Positions 16,857 to 23,922 of a stretch of DNA of 64,000 bases are shown here, in pieces. The notes beneath the pieces are model-generated. The model saw only the letters and a program-made list of their open reading frames with translations. It was not told the DNA's origin and did no database searches. Origin of the DNA: Candidatus Bipolaricaulota bacterium (GTDB lineage: Bacteria > Bipolaricaulota > Bipolaricaulia > UBA7950 > UBA9294); the NCBI GenBank assembly GCA_028277345.1, contig JANQGM010000012.1, positions 16,408 to 80,407 of the forward strand, in the 5' to 3' direction. The position numbers were made by a program, and so were the translations under genes. Position 1 is the stretch's first letter. Each line of letters starts with the position of its first letter.

Positions 16857-17717
16857 GTGTCCGACAAGAAGAAGCTGAGTATCCACACGATTCAAAAGAT
16901 GAAGGCCAATGGCGAGAAGATCGCTTGGATGACGGCGTACGATTATCCAACGGCGGAGTTCGCTGAAGCGGCCGGCATGGAGATGCTGCTGGTCGGCGAC
17001 TCCCTGGGCATGTGCGTGTACGGGTACAAAGGAACCGTGCCCGTGACCATGGATCAGTGCATTGTGCATTGCGAAGCCGTTCGCCGGGGCGCGCCCAACA
17101 CCTTTGTCATGGGCGACATGCCGTTTATGAGCTATCAGGTGAGCGATGAAGAAGCCGCGCGCAATGCCGGGCGGTTTTTGAAGGAAGCCGATGTCGATGC
17201 CATCAAACTCGAAGGCGGCCAGCGCGTCGTCTCGCGCATTCGCGCCATTCTTGACGCTGGCATCGTGGTGTGCGGCCACATTGGACTGACCCCGCAAAGC
17301 TCCGGTCAGCTGGGCGGACACAAGGCCCAGGGGCGTACGATCGCTTCTGCGCGCGCCTTGCTTGAGGATGCGCTGGCGATCGAAGAGGCGGGTGCACAGA
17401 TGCTCTTGCTGGAAGCCGTGCCCCCCGAAGTCGCGGCATTCGTGGTCGAAAAGCTCTCGATTCCCGTCTTCGGGATCGGCGCCGGCCCCCATACGGACGG
17501 TCAACTGATCATCGTGTCCGACGTCATCGGTCAGTTCCAAGCCTTTACCCCCAAGTTCGTCAAGAAATACGCCAACGTCGCGCAGGTGATCACCGATGCG
17601 ATGAAGGCTTACGTGTCCGAGGTCAAGGGCGGCGTTTTCCCGGCGGACGAACATTGCTATCACATGCTGAAGGATGAAGTCGGCAAGTTCCCTGAACTCA
17701 AGGCGGACTTCGAGTAG
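16857..17717 (+). CDS. panB: 3-methyl-2-oxobutanoate hydroxymethyltransferase
   Basis: 286 residues starting at GTG 16857 behind AAGGAGG. It has the PanB (betaalpha)8 barrel signatures: WMTAYDYPTAEFAEAAGMEMLLVGDSLGM (Mg/ketopantoate binding), MGDMPFMSYQ, AIKLEGGQRVVSRI and HIGLTPQSSGQLGG. It catalyses hydroxymethyl transfer from methylene-tetrahydrofolate to alpha-ketoisovalerate, the first committed step to pantothenate. No panC or panD is in view. It is followed at 25 bases by an unrecognised conserved gene that also has AGGAGG, making a maf-panB-17743 operon likely. Confidence 0.95.
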   Translation: MSDKKKLSIHTIQKMKANGEKIAWMTAYDYPTAEFAEAAGMEMLLVGDSLGMCVYGYKGTVPVTMDQCIVHCEAVRRGAPNTFVMGDMPFMSYQVSDEEAARNAGRFLKEADVDAIKLEGGQRVVSRIRAILDAGIVVCGHIGLTPQSSGQLGGHKAQGRTIASARALLEDALAIEEAGAQMLLLEAVPPEVAAFVVEKLSIPVFGIGAGPHTDGQLIIVSDVIGQFQAFTPKFVKKYANVAQVITDAMKAYVSEVKGGVFPADEHCYHMLKDEVGKFPELKADFE

Positions 17718-17742
17718 TCCGGAGTTTCTCCCAGGAGGCAAG

Positions 17743-19014
17743 ATGAGTGATCTGAGACAGCGGCTGGCGATCTCTGAGGAACATCTGCAGGAGATCAATC
17801 GGTTCCTAGTGGATCCGAACTCCGAGGTCATCAACGATTTTCTTCGGATCGTCGAGAAGCATGGAGGTCCGGAAGAGATCAACCGCAAAGCCAAGGCGGC
17901 GCGCGCGTTGCCCAGCCTTCTCGCGCGCTTGAAAGAGGCCGATTCTCCCTATCTGGAAGATATCGAATGGCTGATCGCGCAGCGAGATGCGGGCGCGTTC
18001 GTCTCGATCGGCGACTATCGCCGTTCGATTCTCGGCGACGTAGCGGATTCGATGGTCTTCGATGATGCCCACGCCGTGACGCTTGAAATCAGCGCCTTGC
18101 AGTTCTTCTCCTGGTTGATCGCCGAAGCGAAGCAGGCGATCGAGCGTCGTGAACTCATGCCGGGACGCTACATCCGGGTGCGAAACATGGCGGAGCAAGT
18201 GGCCGATCATGGCGATACACTGGCCGTTGCCGCCGCTATGCAGGTCGTCGGCGCCAGTTACGTCGAGACGCTCGATACGAAGGGAACGGATGGATCGAAC
18301 ATCCATCTTGGCGGACCTGCGACGATCACGGGGTATTTCGGCGGTGTCGGCCAGCCGAATGCGCATCCTCTGAAATGGGTGGATGAATTCCTCGGTTACT
18401 ACACGTCGTATGGTGTGAGGCAGGTGCTAAATATCAATCCAGGAACCGTCTTCCTGGGCTATCTGCTTCATAAACTGGGGATTGACATTGAGTTTAAGAT
18501 CTCGGTATTCATGGGCAACGATAATCCCTATGCCGCGCTTTGGACGCTGCTTGGCGCCAAGCTGTTCTCTCGCGAGGATGGAACGACCTCGTTGATCGGT
18601 TTTAACTGGGCGAACTCCGTGAACAACGAGACGATCGAGAAGGGGGCAGCGATTCGAGGGGCGTTTGGCTTCGAGGATGTGGTGCGTTTCGAACACCACA
18701 TCACCGAGACGCACAAGTCCATCGTCATTCAGCCCTATGATCGGACGGAGGAGCTGGTTGAGCTCGCCGATCACGTCGCCAACATCTCGGCCAAGCATGA
18801 GGGCGGGAAACCGGACATCGACGGCGGACGTGAGCATCCCTCCGATATCCTCGACTACTTTTTGCCGAAGTCCGAGATCGAGGCGCAGGGTCTGATGTCG
18901 GCCATGCAGCGAAACTATCTCGACAAACACGACGCCTTGAACGTAACGGCGGCGGAGTTGACGAAGGCGGGCCTGACCTTCCATGCCGCTCAACATCTTC
19001 ATGGAGCCGGCTAG
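17743..19014 (+). CDS. Conserved-looking protein of unknown function
   Basis: 423 residues from ATG 17743 behind CCAGGAGGCAAG; the track start at 17674 lies inside panB. I do not recognise it. The first ~110 residues are helical and charged; the middle holds glycine-rich, enzyme-like stretches (TKGTDGSNIHLGGPATITG, FGGVGQPNAHPLKWV, GFNWANSVNNETIE) and hydrophobic strands (VRQVLNINPGTVFLGYLL) suggesting an alpha/beta or barrel enzyme. EHHITETHKS and DGGREHPSD contain His/Asp residues that could bind metal or substrate. It is cytoplasmic with no signal peptide. Between panB and glnA, an intermediary-metabolism role is possible but unproven. Coding is strongly supported by the ribosome site, the length and consistent codon bias. 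Confidence 0.8.
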   Translation: MSDLRQRLAISEEHLQEINRFLVDPNSEVINDFLRIVEKHGGPEEINRKAKAARALPSLLARLKEADSPYLEDIEWLIAQRDAGAFVSIGDYRRSILGDVADSMVFDDAHAVTLEISALQFFSWLIAEAKQAIERRELMPGRYIRVRNMAEQVADHGDTLAVAAAMQVVGASYVETLDTKGTDGSNIHLGGPATITGYFGGVGQPNAHPLKWVDEFLGYYTSYGVRQVLNINPGTVFLGYLLHKLGIDIEFKISVFMGNDNPYAALWTLLGAKLFSREDGTTSLIGFNWANSVNNETIEKGAAIRGAFGFEDVVRFEHHITETHKSIVIQPYDRTEELVELADHVANISAKHEGGKPDIDGGREHPSDILDYFLPKSEIEAQGLMSAMQRNYLDKHDALNVTAAELTKAGLTFHAAQHLHGAG

Positions 19015-19031
19015 GCCAGTTAAGCACCCAA

Positions 19032-19083
19032 GGCCCCAAGCTTGCCGCGTTTCGACGCGATCGGTATGCTTGGGGCCCATTTT
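19032..19083 (+). terminator. Intrinsic terminator or attenuator upstream of glnA
   Basis: Perfect 10-bp arms GGCCCCAAGC / GCTTGGGGCC (19032-19041, 19068-19077) enclose an inner CGCG/CGCG mini-stem and are followed by CATTTT. The hairpin ends only 17-18 bases before the glnA ATG, leaving no room for a separate promoter after it. Confidence 0.7.
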
Positions 19084-19100
19084 CTCTCAATGAGGTGGCT

Positions 19101-20477
19101 ATGACTGACTATGCATCGCTGAAGCATCAAATCGATGAGGGTGGGATTGCGTTCGTCGATTTCCGGATTGCCGATTTTGCCGGACGATTTCGGCACCTGA
19201 CCATTCCTTCCGCCCGATTCACGCCGCAACTGATCGCAGAAGGTTTGGGGTTTGATGGGTCCAATTACGGCTACCGCGCAGTCGCCGGGAGCGATATGGT
19301 GCTTATCCCCGATTTGGCGTCCGCCTATGTCGAAGAACGTGGCGGTGAGAAGGTTCTGTCGGTCATTGCCGATATCCATGACGCTGAGACGCGCCAGCCT
19401 GCAACCATCGACCCTCGAGGGATCGCCTCGTCTGCCATCGACTATGCGCGAACGGCGGGGATTGCGGATGATGTCCGAGTCAGCCCGGAGTTCGAGTTCT
19501 ACGTGTTCGACGATGTGTTCTATGACACGGAAAACGGAACCAGCTGCATTGAGATCCAGCCGGCTGAAGCGTGCGACCACCGCCGGGGCATCGGCAATAC
19601 GCCGCAATCCGCCTATCATGCGCCCTTGCATCAAGACCGGCTGTTCGATTTTCGCTGTGATGTTGCGCGGCAAATCGAGCAAGCCGGAATCCCTGTGAAA
19701 TATCATCATCACGAGGTCGGCGCCTTCGGACAGCAGGAGATCGAGCTGGGATTCGATTCTCTCGTTCGCATGGCGGATGCGACGTTTATCGTCAAATCGC
19801 TCGTTCACAACACGGCCGTCGAACGGGGCTTGACGGCCACGTTCTTGCCGAAACCGATGCACGGAGAAGCGGGCAACGGCATGCACCTTCATCAGTACAT
19901 GGTGAAGAATGGGGAGAACGTGTTCGCGGCGGATGATGGATTATCCGAACTGGCGTTGTGCTATGTCGGCGGATTGCTCAAGCACGGCCGTAGCTTGATG
20001 GCTTGGACGAACCCGTCGACCAACTCCTTCCGGCGCCTTGTTCCCGGCTTCGAAGCGCCCGTTCATCTTGTTTTCGGATCGGCGAATCGAACGGCCGCGG
20101 TGCGGGTCCCCGCCTATGCTCGAGGCGATAAGCGGCGAATCGAATTGCGGACCATGGATGCGACGTGCAATCCCTATCTGGCGTACGCGGCGATCGTGAT
20201 GGCGGGCATCGATGGGATTGAGCGTGGCCTGAACGCGAAAGACCTAGGATTCGGTCCCTTTGAGACCGACCTCTACGAGAAGAATCATGGCGAAGCGGCG
20301 CCACGCAGCCTTGGCGAAGCGCTGGATTGTCTTGAGGAAGATCACGCCTACTTGAGGCGAGGAGACGTTTTCTCCGAAGAGGAGATCGAGCATTGGATTC
20401 GAACCAAACGGGCAGATGTCGAGGCACTGGCGCAACGCCCCCATCCCCATGAGTACGTCATGTACTACGACCTCTAA
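19101..20477 (+). CDS. glnA: Glutamine synthetase, type I-alpha
   Basis: 458 residues from ATG 19101 behind TGAGGTGG; the track GTG at 19095 overlaps that ribosome site. Signature segments are FDGSNYGYR (N-terminal loop), EFEFYVFDDV (metal Glu region), GNGMHLHQYM, NRTAAVRVPAYARG and RRIELRTMDATCNPYLAYAA. It makes glutamine from glutamate, ammonia and ATP in the cytoplasm as a dodecamer. The C-terminal region lacks the NLYDLPPE-type adenylylation Tyr segment of beta-type enzymes (it reads DLYEKNHGE), pointing to the shorter I-alpha class not controlled by GlnE. A strong hairpin between the upstream gene and the ribosome site suggests transcript-level control. Confidence 0.93.
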   Translation: MTDYASLKHQIDEGGIAFVDFRIADFAGRFRHLTIPSARFTPQLIAEGLGFDGSNYGYRAVAGSDMVLIPDLASAYVEERGGEKVLSVIADIHDAETRQPATIDPRGIASSAIDYARTAGIADDVRVSPEFEFYVFDDVFYDTENGTSCIEIQPAEACDHRRGIGNTPQSAYHAPLHQDRLFDFRCDVARQIEQAGIPVKYHHHEVGAFGQQEIELGFDSLVRMADATFIVKSLVHNTAVERGLTATFLPKPMHGEAGNGMHLHQYMVKNGENVFAADDGLSELALCYVGGLLKHGRSLMAWTNPSTNSFRRLVPGFEAPVHLVFGSANRTAAVRVPAYARGDKRRIELRTMDATCNPYLAYAAIVMAGIDGIERGLNAKDLGFGPFETDLYEKNHGEAAPRSLGEALDCLEEDHAYLRRGDVFSEEEIEHWIRTKRADVEALAQRPHPHEYVMYYDL

Positions 20478-20482
20478 AAACA

Positions 20483-20526
20483 TTGAGGCACGCGAAGACC
20501 ATCACCGGGGTCTTGGCGTGCCTCAA
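20483..20526. terminator. Convergent intrinsic terminator between glnA and RHH gene
   Basis: TTGAGGCACGC pairs with GCGTGCCTCAA with an extra GAAGACC/GGTCTT inner stem. On the minus strand the stem is followed by AATGTTTTT, a good U-tract for the RHH gene; the plus-strand side lacks a clear T-run, so termination of glnA here is weaker. Confidence 0.7.
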
Positions 20527-20529
20527 AAT

Positions 20530-20703
20530 CTACTTCTTCTTCTCTTCACGGTCGAGGTACTGAAGGATGGCTTCAACAACAAGATAGTTGATCGATCGAT
20601 CGACTTTTTCTGCTAGACGATCCAATCGCTCGATGGGTTTCTTATCCAGCTTGCTCTTGGGAATGTAGATCGACAACGTCGTCACTTCGCTTTTGCGCAC
20701 CAC
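20530..20703 (-). CDS. Small ribbon-helix-helix (CopG-like) DNA-binding protein
   Basis: 57 residues if started at GTG 20703, eight bases after GAGGAGG; the track GTG at 20712 falls on the ribosome site. The sequence VTTLSIYIPKSKLDKKPIERLDRLAEKVDRSINYLVVEAILQYL has an N-terminal beta strand with alternating polar residues and two helices, the ribbon-helix-helix fold of CopG/MetJ/antitoxin regulators. It likely binds DNA as a dimer, possibly autoregulating. No toxin-like ORF adjoins: the next minus-strand gene is a membrane-anchored protein. It ends at a good terminator. Confidence 0.7.
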   Translation of the reverse strand: MVRKSEVTTLSIYIPKSKLDKKPIERLDRLAEKVDRSINYLVVEAILQYLDREEKKK

Positions 20704-20800
20704 TACAATCACCTCCTCTTTTTCATCGAGGTCTTTTGCTTTGTGTTTTAGCCTACACCAAATAATGGAGAATGTGCAACTCTATGACAAACACAAAGAA

Positions 20801-20827
20801 AAAAGAGCCTCGCGAGGAGGCTCTTTT
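20801..20827. terminator. Bidirectional intrinsic terminator
   Basis: AAAAGAGCCTC and GAGGCTCTTTT are exact complements around a GCGAG loop, with A- and T-runs on both sides. It terminates the minus-strand gene ending at 20862 and insulates the RHH gene. Confidence 0.8.
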
Positions 20828-20861
20828 CGAATCCATGAATCTTCTGGATTAGCACATGAAA

Positions 20862-21572
20862 CTAGCGCAGAACGAACCGGAAGGTATAGTATGCGATCTC
20901 CCGGCCTTCGCACGCTTCGGGCTTTTCTGTCCGGCATTCTTTGGGCATGCTGGATTCGCCGGGGCATCCGTCTTCGTTGCGATACTCCATCTTCGGATGC
21001 TGGCAACCCTTGCCGGCGGCTCGTTCAACGGCCAAAACTAGCGTAAAGGTGCCTTCGGATAAAATGCCTCTCGTCAGCGAGGGTCCCTCCTCGTCCGTCC
21101 AAACGATTTCCGATACCGGAATGACGGCATCGAACAGATCGCCTGCCGGAGCAATCGAGATGGTCCTGCCTGGGGCGAAGAACTCATACCCTGCCTCATT
21201 GACTACGTTCACCGTATTGCCATTGGGCAACTGGAGCGAACAGCGATCCCAAAGGATGTTGATGACATCATCCGAGACGTTGTGAATCCAAAACGGAATC
21301 TTGCTTTCCAGCTCGTCCTCGACAAAGGCGCCATGGAAGGCAATGCGGATGGTGTCGTCGTAGAAGACGGCCTTCTCCGAATAGATCGGATCCAGCATTT
21401 CCAAAGATTGGCGCAGAATGACGTGCGTTTCCGGCATTGGCTCTTCCTCGACGACGACCGGCGTGGGGGTTTCGGCCACGGGCTCCGGCGCGTCAGAGGC
21501 CAAAAACAGCCCGAATAACAGCAGCGCACCCATTATGCCTGCAATAACGGCAATCTTTCCCAAATCGTTCAC
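20862..21572 (-). CDS. Membrane-anchored extracytoplasmic protein of unknown function
   Basis: 236 residues from GTG 21572; GGAGGGG lies about 10 bases upstream, and the track GTG at 21581 is too close to it. The N-terminus (VNDLGKIAVIAGIMGALLLFGLFLASD) is a single uncleaved anchor helix, followed by a Pro/Glu/Thr/Val linker (APEPVAETPTPVVVEEEPMPE) and a ~170-residue outside domain with beta-rich segments such as IPFWIHNVSDDVINILWDRCSLQLPNG. That region is reminiscent of DUF-type beta-sandwich domains placed outside the membrane. Four clustered Cys near the end may form disulfides. I recognise no family. It ends at a strong terminator. Confidence 0.7.
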   Translation of the reverse strand: MNDLGKIAVIAGIMGALLLFGLFLASDAPEPVAETPTPVVVEEEPMPETHVILRQSLEMLDPIYSEKAVFYDDTIRIAFHGAFVEDELESKIPFWIHNVSDDVINILWDRCSLQLPNGNTVNVVNEAGYEFFAPGRTISIAPAGDLFDAVIPVSEIVWTDEEGPSLTRGILSEGTFTLVLAVERAAGKGCQHPKMEYRNEDGCPGESSMPKECRTEKPEACEGREIAYYTFRFVLR

Positions 21573-21714
21573 TACACTCACCCCTCCTGGTCAGTACTCC
21601 CTGAACTCGTGACATGCTACCCCGGAAACACCCAGAAGGTGGGAGGAACCTGACCGGTACAAGAGGGAACTGTGTCTGCTGATAAATCGGCATGCGGATG
21701 GCGAAAATGAAGTG

Positions 21715-21786
21715 AGCTAGCGAAAGGAGTCGAACCTCCGACCGATGGTTTACGAAACCACTGCTCTACCACTGAGCTACTCTAGT
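21715..21786 (-). pseudogene. Degenerate tRNA-Thr(CGU) copy
   Basis: 72 bases, differing at only six positions from the intact tRNA-Thr at 23799-23870. The anticodon loop TTCGTAA (anticodon CGU) and D and T arms are kept, but the acceptor stem ACTAGAG/CGCTAGC has A-C and A-G mismatches and the T stem has two G-U pairs. No -10/-35 pair is visible upstream, unlike the intact copy. It is probably a non-functional duplicate marking one end of an inserted segment. Confidence 0.7.
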
Positions 21787-21861
21787 GGTAGGGTGAGCTT
21801 CAGAAGCCTGAAAGCGATAAAAAAGACGGCCTTACCAGAGTGAGTCCAAGTGACGGTGAAA

Positions 21862-22183
21862 ATGTCCCCCAAATCCGAAGACTATCCGGTCATAAGCAAC
21901 GTGACGCTCGATAACTTTGAGCATTTATCCAATCCATGCTGGATTCAGGGCTCTCAAGAGGTTGGTCGCGCTGCCAAGCTATGATCAATTGCGCCTACTG
22001 TCTCCCGCGTTATCGAGAACCTGAAACTATCTTCTTTCCGTGCCGAGAAATCGGAGAGCTTCTGGACTGCTCACGACAGCAAATCAGCGTATGCAGGCAA
22101 AGAGCAGTGGCAGAGGGAAATTGGTAAAAGTGAAGTCGCGCTTGTATACACAGAAGTTAGACGCAGAGTTCCAATTGAGATAG
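21862..22183 (+). pseudogene. Decayed winged-helix DNA-binding protein fragment (mobile-element-like)
   Basis: Three reading frames must be joined. Frame 1 from ATG 21862 reads SNVTLDNFEHLSNPCWI...GRAAKL, frame 2 (21981 on) reads CAYCLPRYREPETIFFPCREIGELLDCSRQQISVCRQRAVAEG, and a further one-base shift continues KLVKVKSRLYTQKLDAEFQLR to a stop at 22181. The middle part has a clear helix-turn-helix pattern (REIGELLDCSRQQISVCRQRAVAEG), resembling replication/accessory DNA-binding proteins of plasmids and integrated elements. At least two frameshifts mean it is broken. It lies between two tRNA-Thr copies in a lower-GC stretch, consistent with an element remnant. Confidence 0.4.
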
Positions 22184-22229
22184 CACTCTTAGCCGCTCTT
22201 GAGATGCAACGAACGGCTGAGCCCCACCA

Positions 22230-23568
22230 TCAGAATTGAACGCTATTGCCCTTGATGTCGTAGTTCAGTGTTGTAGCTGGAGCGTCCTTTTTCCCGGCTG
22301 GCTGTGGATCATCCCATTGATTCGACTTCGCATACACTGTGCCCGATCCAGTTTTGGGTCCTAAGACGCGCAAGTTATGGTCCGTGTTGTCCCTGATAAT
22401 GTTATCACCCAAAGATCCCAGTGGACCTCCACCAAGGTCAACTAAGTCTGTGCCACTGATGGTTATGCCATACTTGTTCAGCCGGAACTCGTTGTTGTGG
22501 ATCTTGAAGCCCTCGGGAGGCCACAAAGTTCCAGCTTGAATCCACAGTGCGCTGTCTGCTGAACCGATGAAGCTATTCGAGAAGATCTCACTTAGGCCAC
22601 TCTGATAGAGCGCTATTGTGCCAGATGAGTTGTTGCTGTCAAGTATCGTGTGCTCCGCTGTGCCTCTGATTTCAAGGGAACAGTTCTCTCGGATCGTGTT
22701 TGATCTAAGAGTCAAGCGTTGACAGTCTGTGAACGTGCTATGGGCCTTCAGTTCACAGCTAGAAACGAAGAGAGAACCAAGAACTGTCGCATGGATTGCG
22801 TACACGTGTGAGTTCCGAAGCTCAACATCTCCTTGCGTTGATATCTCCAAGCCCACAGCACTGGTCATGACGTTCTCAAGCACAGCTCCCGCACCTTGCA
22901 GTCTCAAGTGCTGACGGAACCACACGTTTGATGCTCGGCAGTCTGTACCCAACTCCACACGGCATTCGATTGTGGTAGCGCTCTTGCTAGGCGTATTGCC
23001 TTGGAGGGTCGTGCTGGCTGGAATCTCCAGTGTCTGTGCTCCGCTTCCATACGCCCCGGGTGCAAGGTGAACAGTGCATGTCCCAGAGTTGAACTCGAGC
23101 GCTGAGATAGCCTTTGGCAGATCCCTGAACGGATTTGCGAAAGAACCATCTCCACCTACGTCATCTCCGTTGCGTGAGTCGACAAAGATGTCGCGATAGG
23201 TTGTAGAAGGAAAGACGTCGACAAGCATCTCTAGATGATCAGTGAGTCCGTCGTTGTCTGTGACGGTAAGGCGAACCCAGTAACGATCGGAAGATGTATA
23301 GGTATGCAAGACTGCGCATCCTGAGGCGGTGCTTCCGTCTCCGAATTCCCATAAGGTAGTCAGCGATCTCCCCATCAGGATCATAGGCTGTTCGCGCGTC
23401 AAACTCCACGGTCAGTGGCAGTGTTCCTGCTGGGTAGCCCCAAGAGAATGCTGCTAGGGGAGGGGACTCGGAAATCGAACACCCTGCGAGTAATGAGATC
23501 GCAACACAAAGCGCAGTATCTCGAAACCGCTTCCACCAACGTGTACGCGACTGGAAAAGAATCGTCAA
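22230..23568 (-). pseudogene. Frameshifted PKD-domain / right-handed beta-helix lipoprotein
   Basis: Two track ORFs (23239-23688 and 22230-23402) are one gene broken by a frame change near 23350. The upstream frame gives a lipoprotein signal (TALCVAISLLAGC) and the first half of a PKD domain ending DPDGEIADYL; the downstream frame resumes WEFGDGSTASGCAVLHTYTSSDRYWVRLTVTDNDG, completing the domain. After it comes a DUF1565-like parallel beta-helix (GDDVGGDGSFANPFRDLPKAIS, then repeated strand-turn units ILDSNNSSGTIALYQSG). The start is tentatively TTG 23568 next to GGAGGTGAG. Intact, it would be a surface lipoprotein, perhaps binding or cleaving polysaccharide. Base composition is lower in GC than neighbours. 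One extra base, or an assembly error, would explain the break. Confidence 0.7.
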
Positions 23569-23798
23569 CTCACCTCCGTGTGAACGCCTGTGACCGAGAT
23601 TTATCCTGGCATCTTCGAACCAAGCTCCCAGGCAATCTATCACATGCTGTCGCCCTTGTGAAATGCTCCTAGAATATGTTGCTAGCATAATACGGTCCTT
23701 GACTCCGACCTGATAGATATCGCAGATTGGTTATGCGGTCATATGACCTTGAGCAGTGCAATAAGACATATCCTACTCTTGAAGAACAGGGCGATCTG

Positions 23799-23870
23799 AG
23801 CCAGCGAGAGGAGTCGAACCTCCGACCGATGGTTTACGAAACCATTGCTCTACCACTGAGCTACGCTGGC
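23799..23870 (-). tRNA. tRNA-Thr(CGU)
   Basis: The minus strand reads GCCAGCG...CGCTGGC (perfect 7-bp acceptor stem), GCTC/GAGC D arm, ATGGT-TTCGTAA-ACCAT anticodon arm with anticodon CGU, variable loop, and a GGAGG-TTCGACT-CCTCT T arm. No CCA is encoded. It decodes the Thr codon ACG. A 16-spaced promoter lies just upstream, so this is the functional copy. Confidence 0.93.
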
Positions 23871-23883
23871 AGTACAATCAGGG

Positions 23884-23911
23884 ATTATATCATGCGTAGA
23901 AACGCCTTCAA
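23884..23911 (-). promoter_or_regulatory. Promoter of tRNA-Thr
   Basis: On the minus strand TTGAAG, 16 bases, TATAAT, ending 13 bases before the tRNA 5' end. The -35 box lies within the leader of the divergent rqcH gene. Confidence 0.6.
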
Positions 23912-23922
23912 CTGGAGGAGAC

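Noticed and set aside
16809-17894. 361-residue minus-strand ORF over panB
   Set aside because: panB on the plus strand has all signature motifs and a strong ribosome site; the minus ORF has no recognisable domain.
20735-20785. Promoter TTGCAC-N18-TAGGCT for the RHH gene
   Set aside because: Spacing is 18 and the -10 matches at only three positions; plausible but not strong enough to list as a feature.
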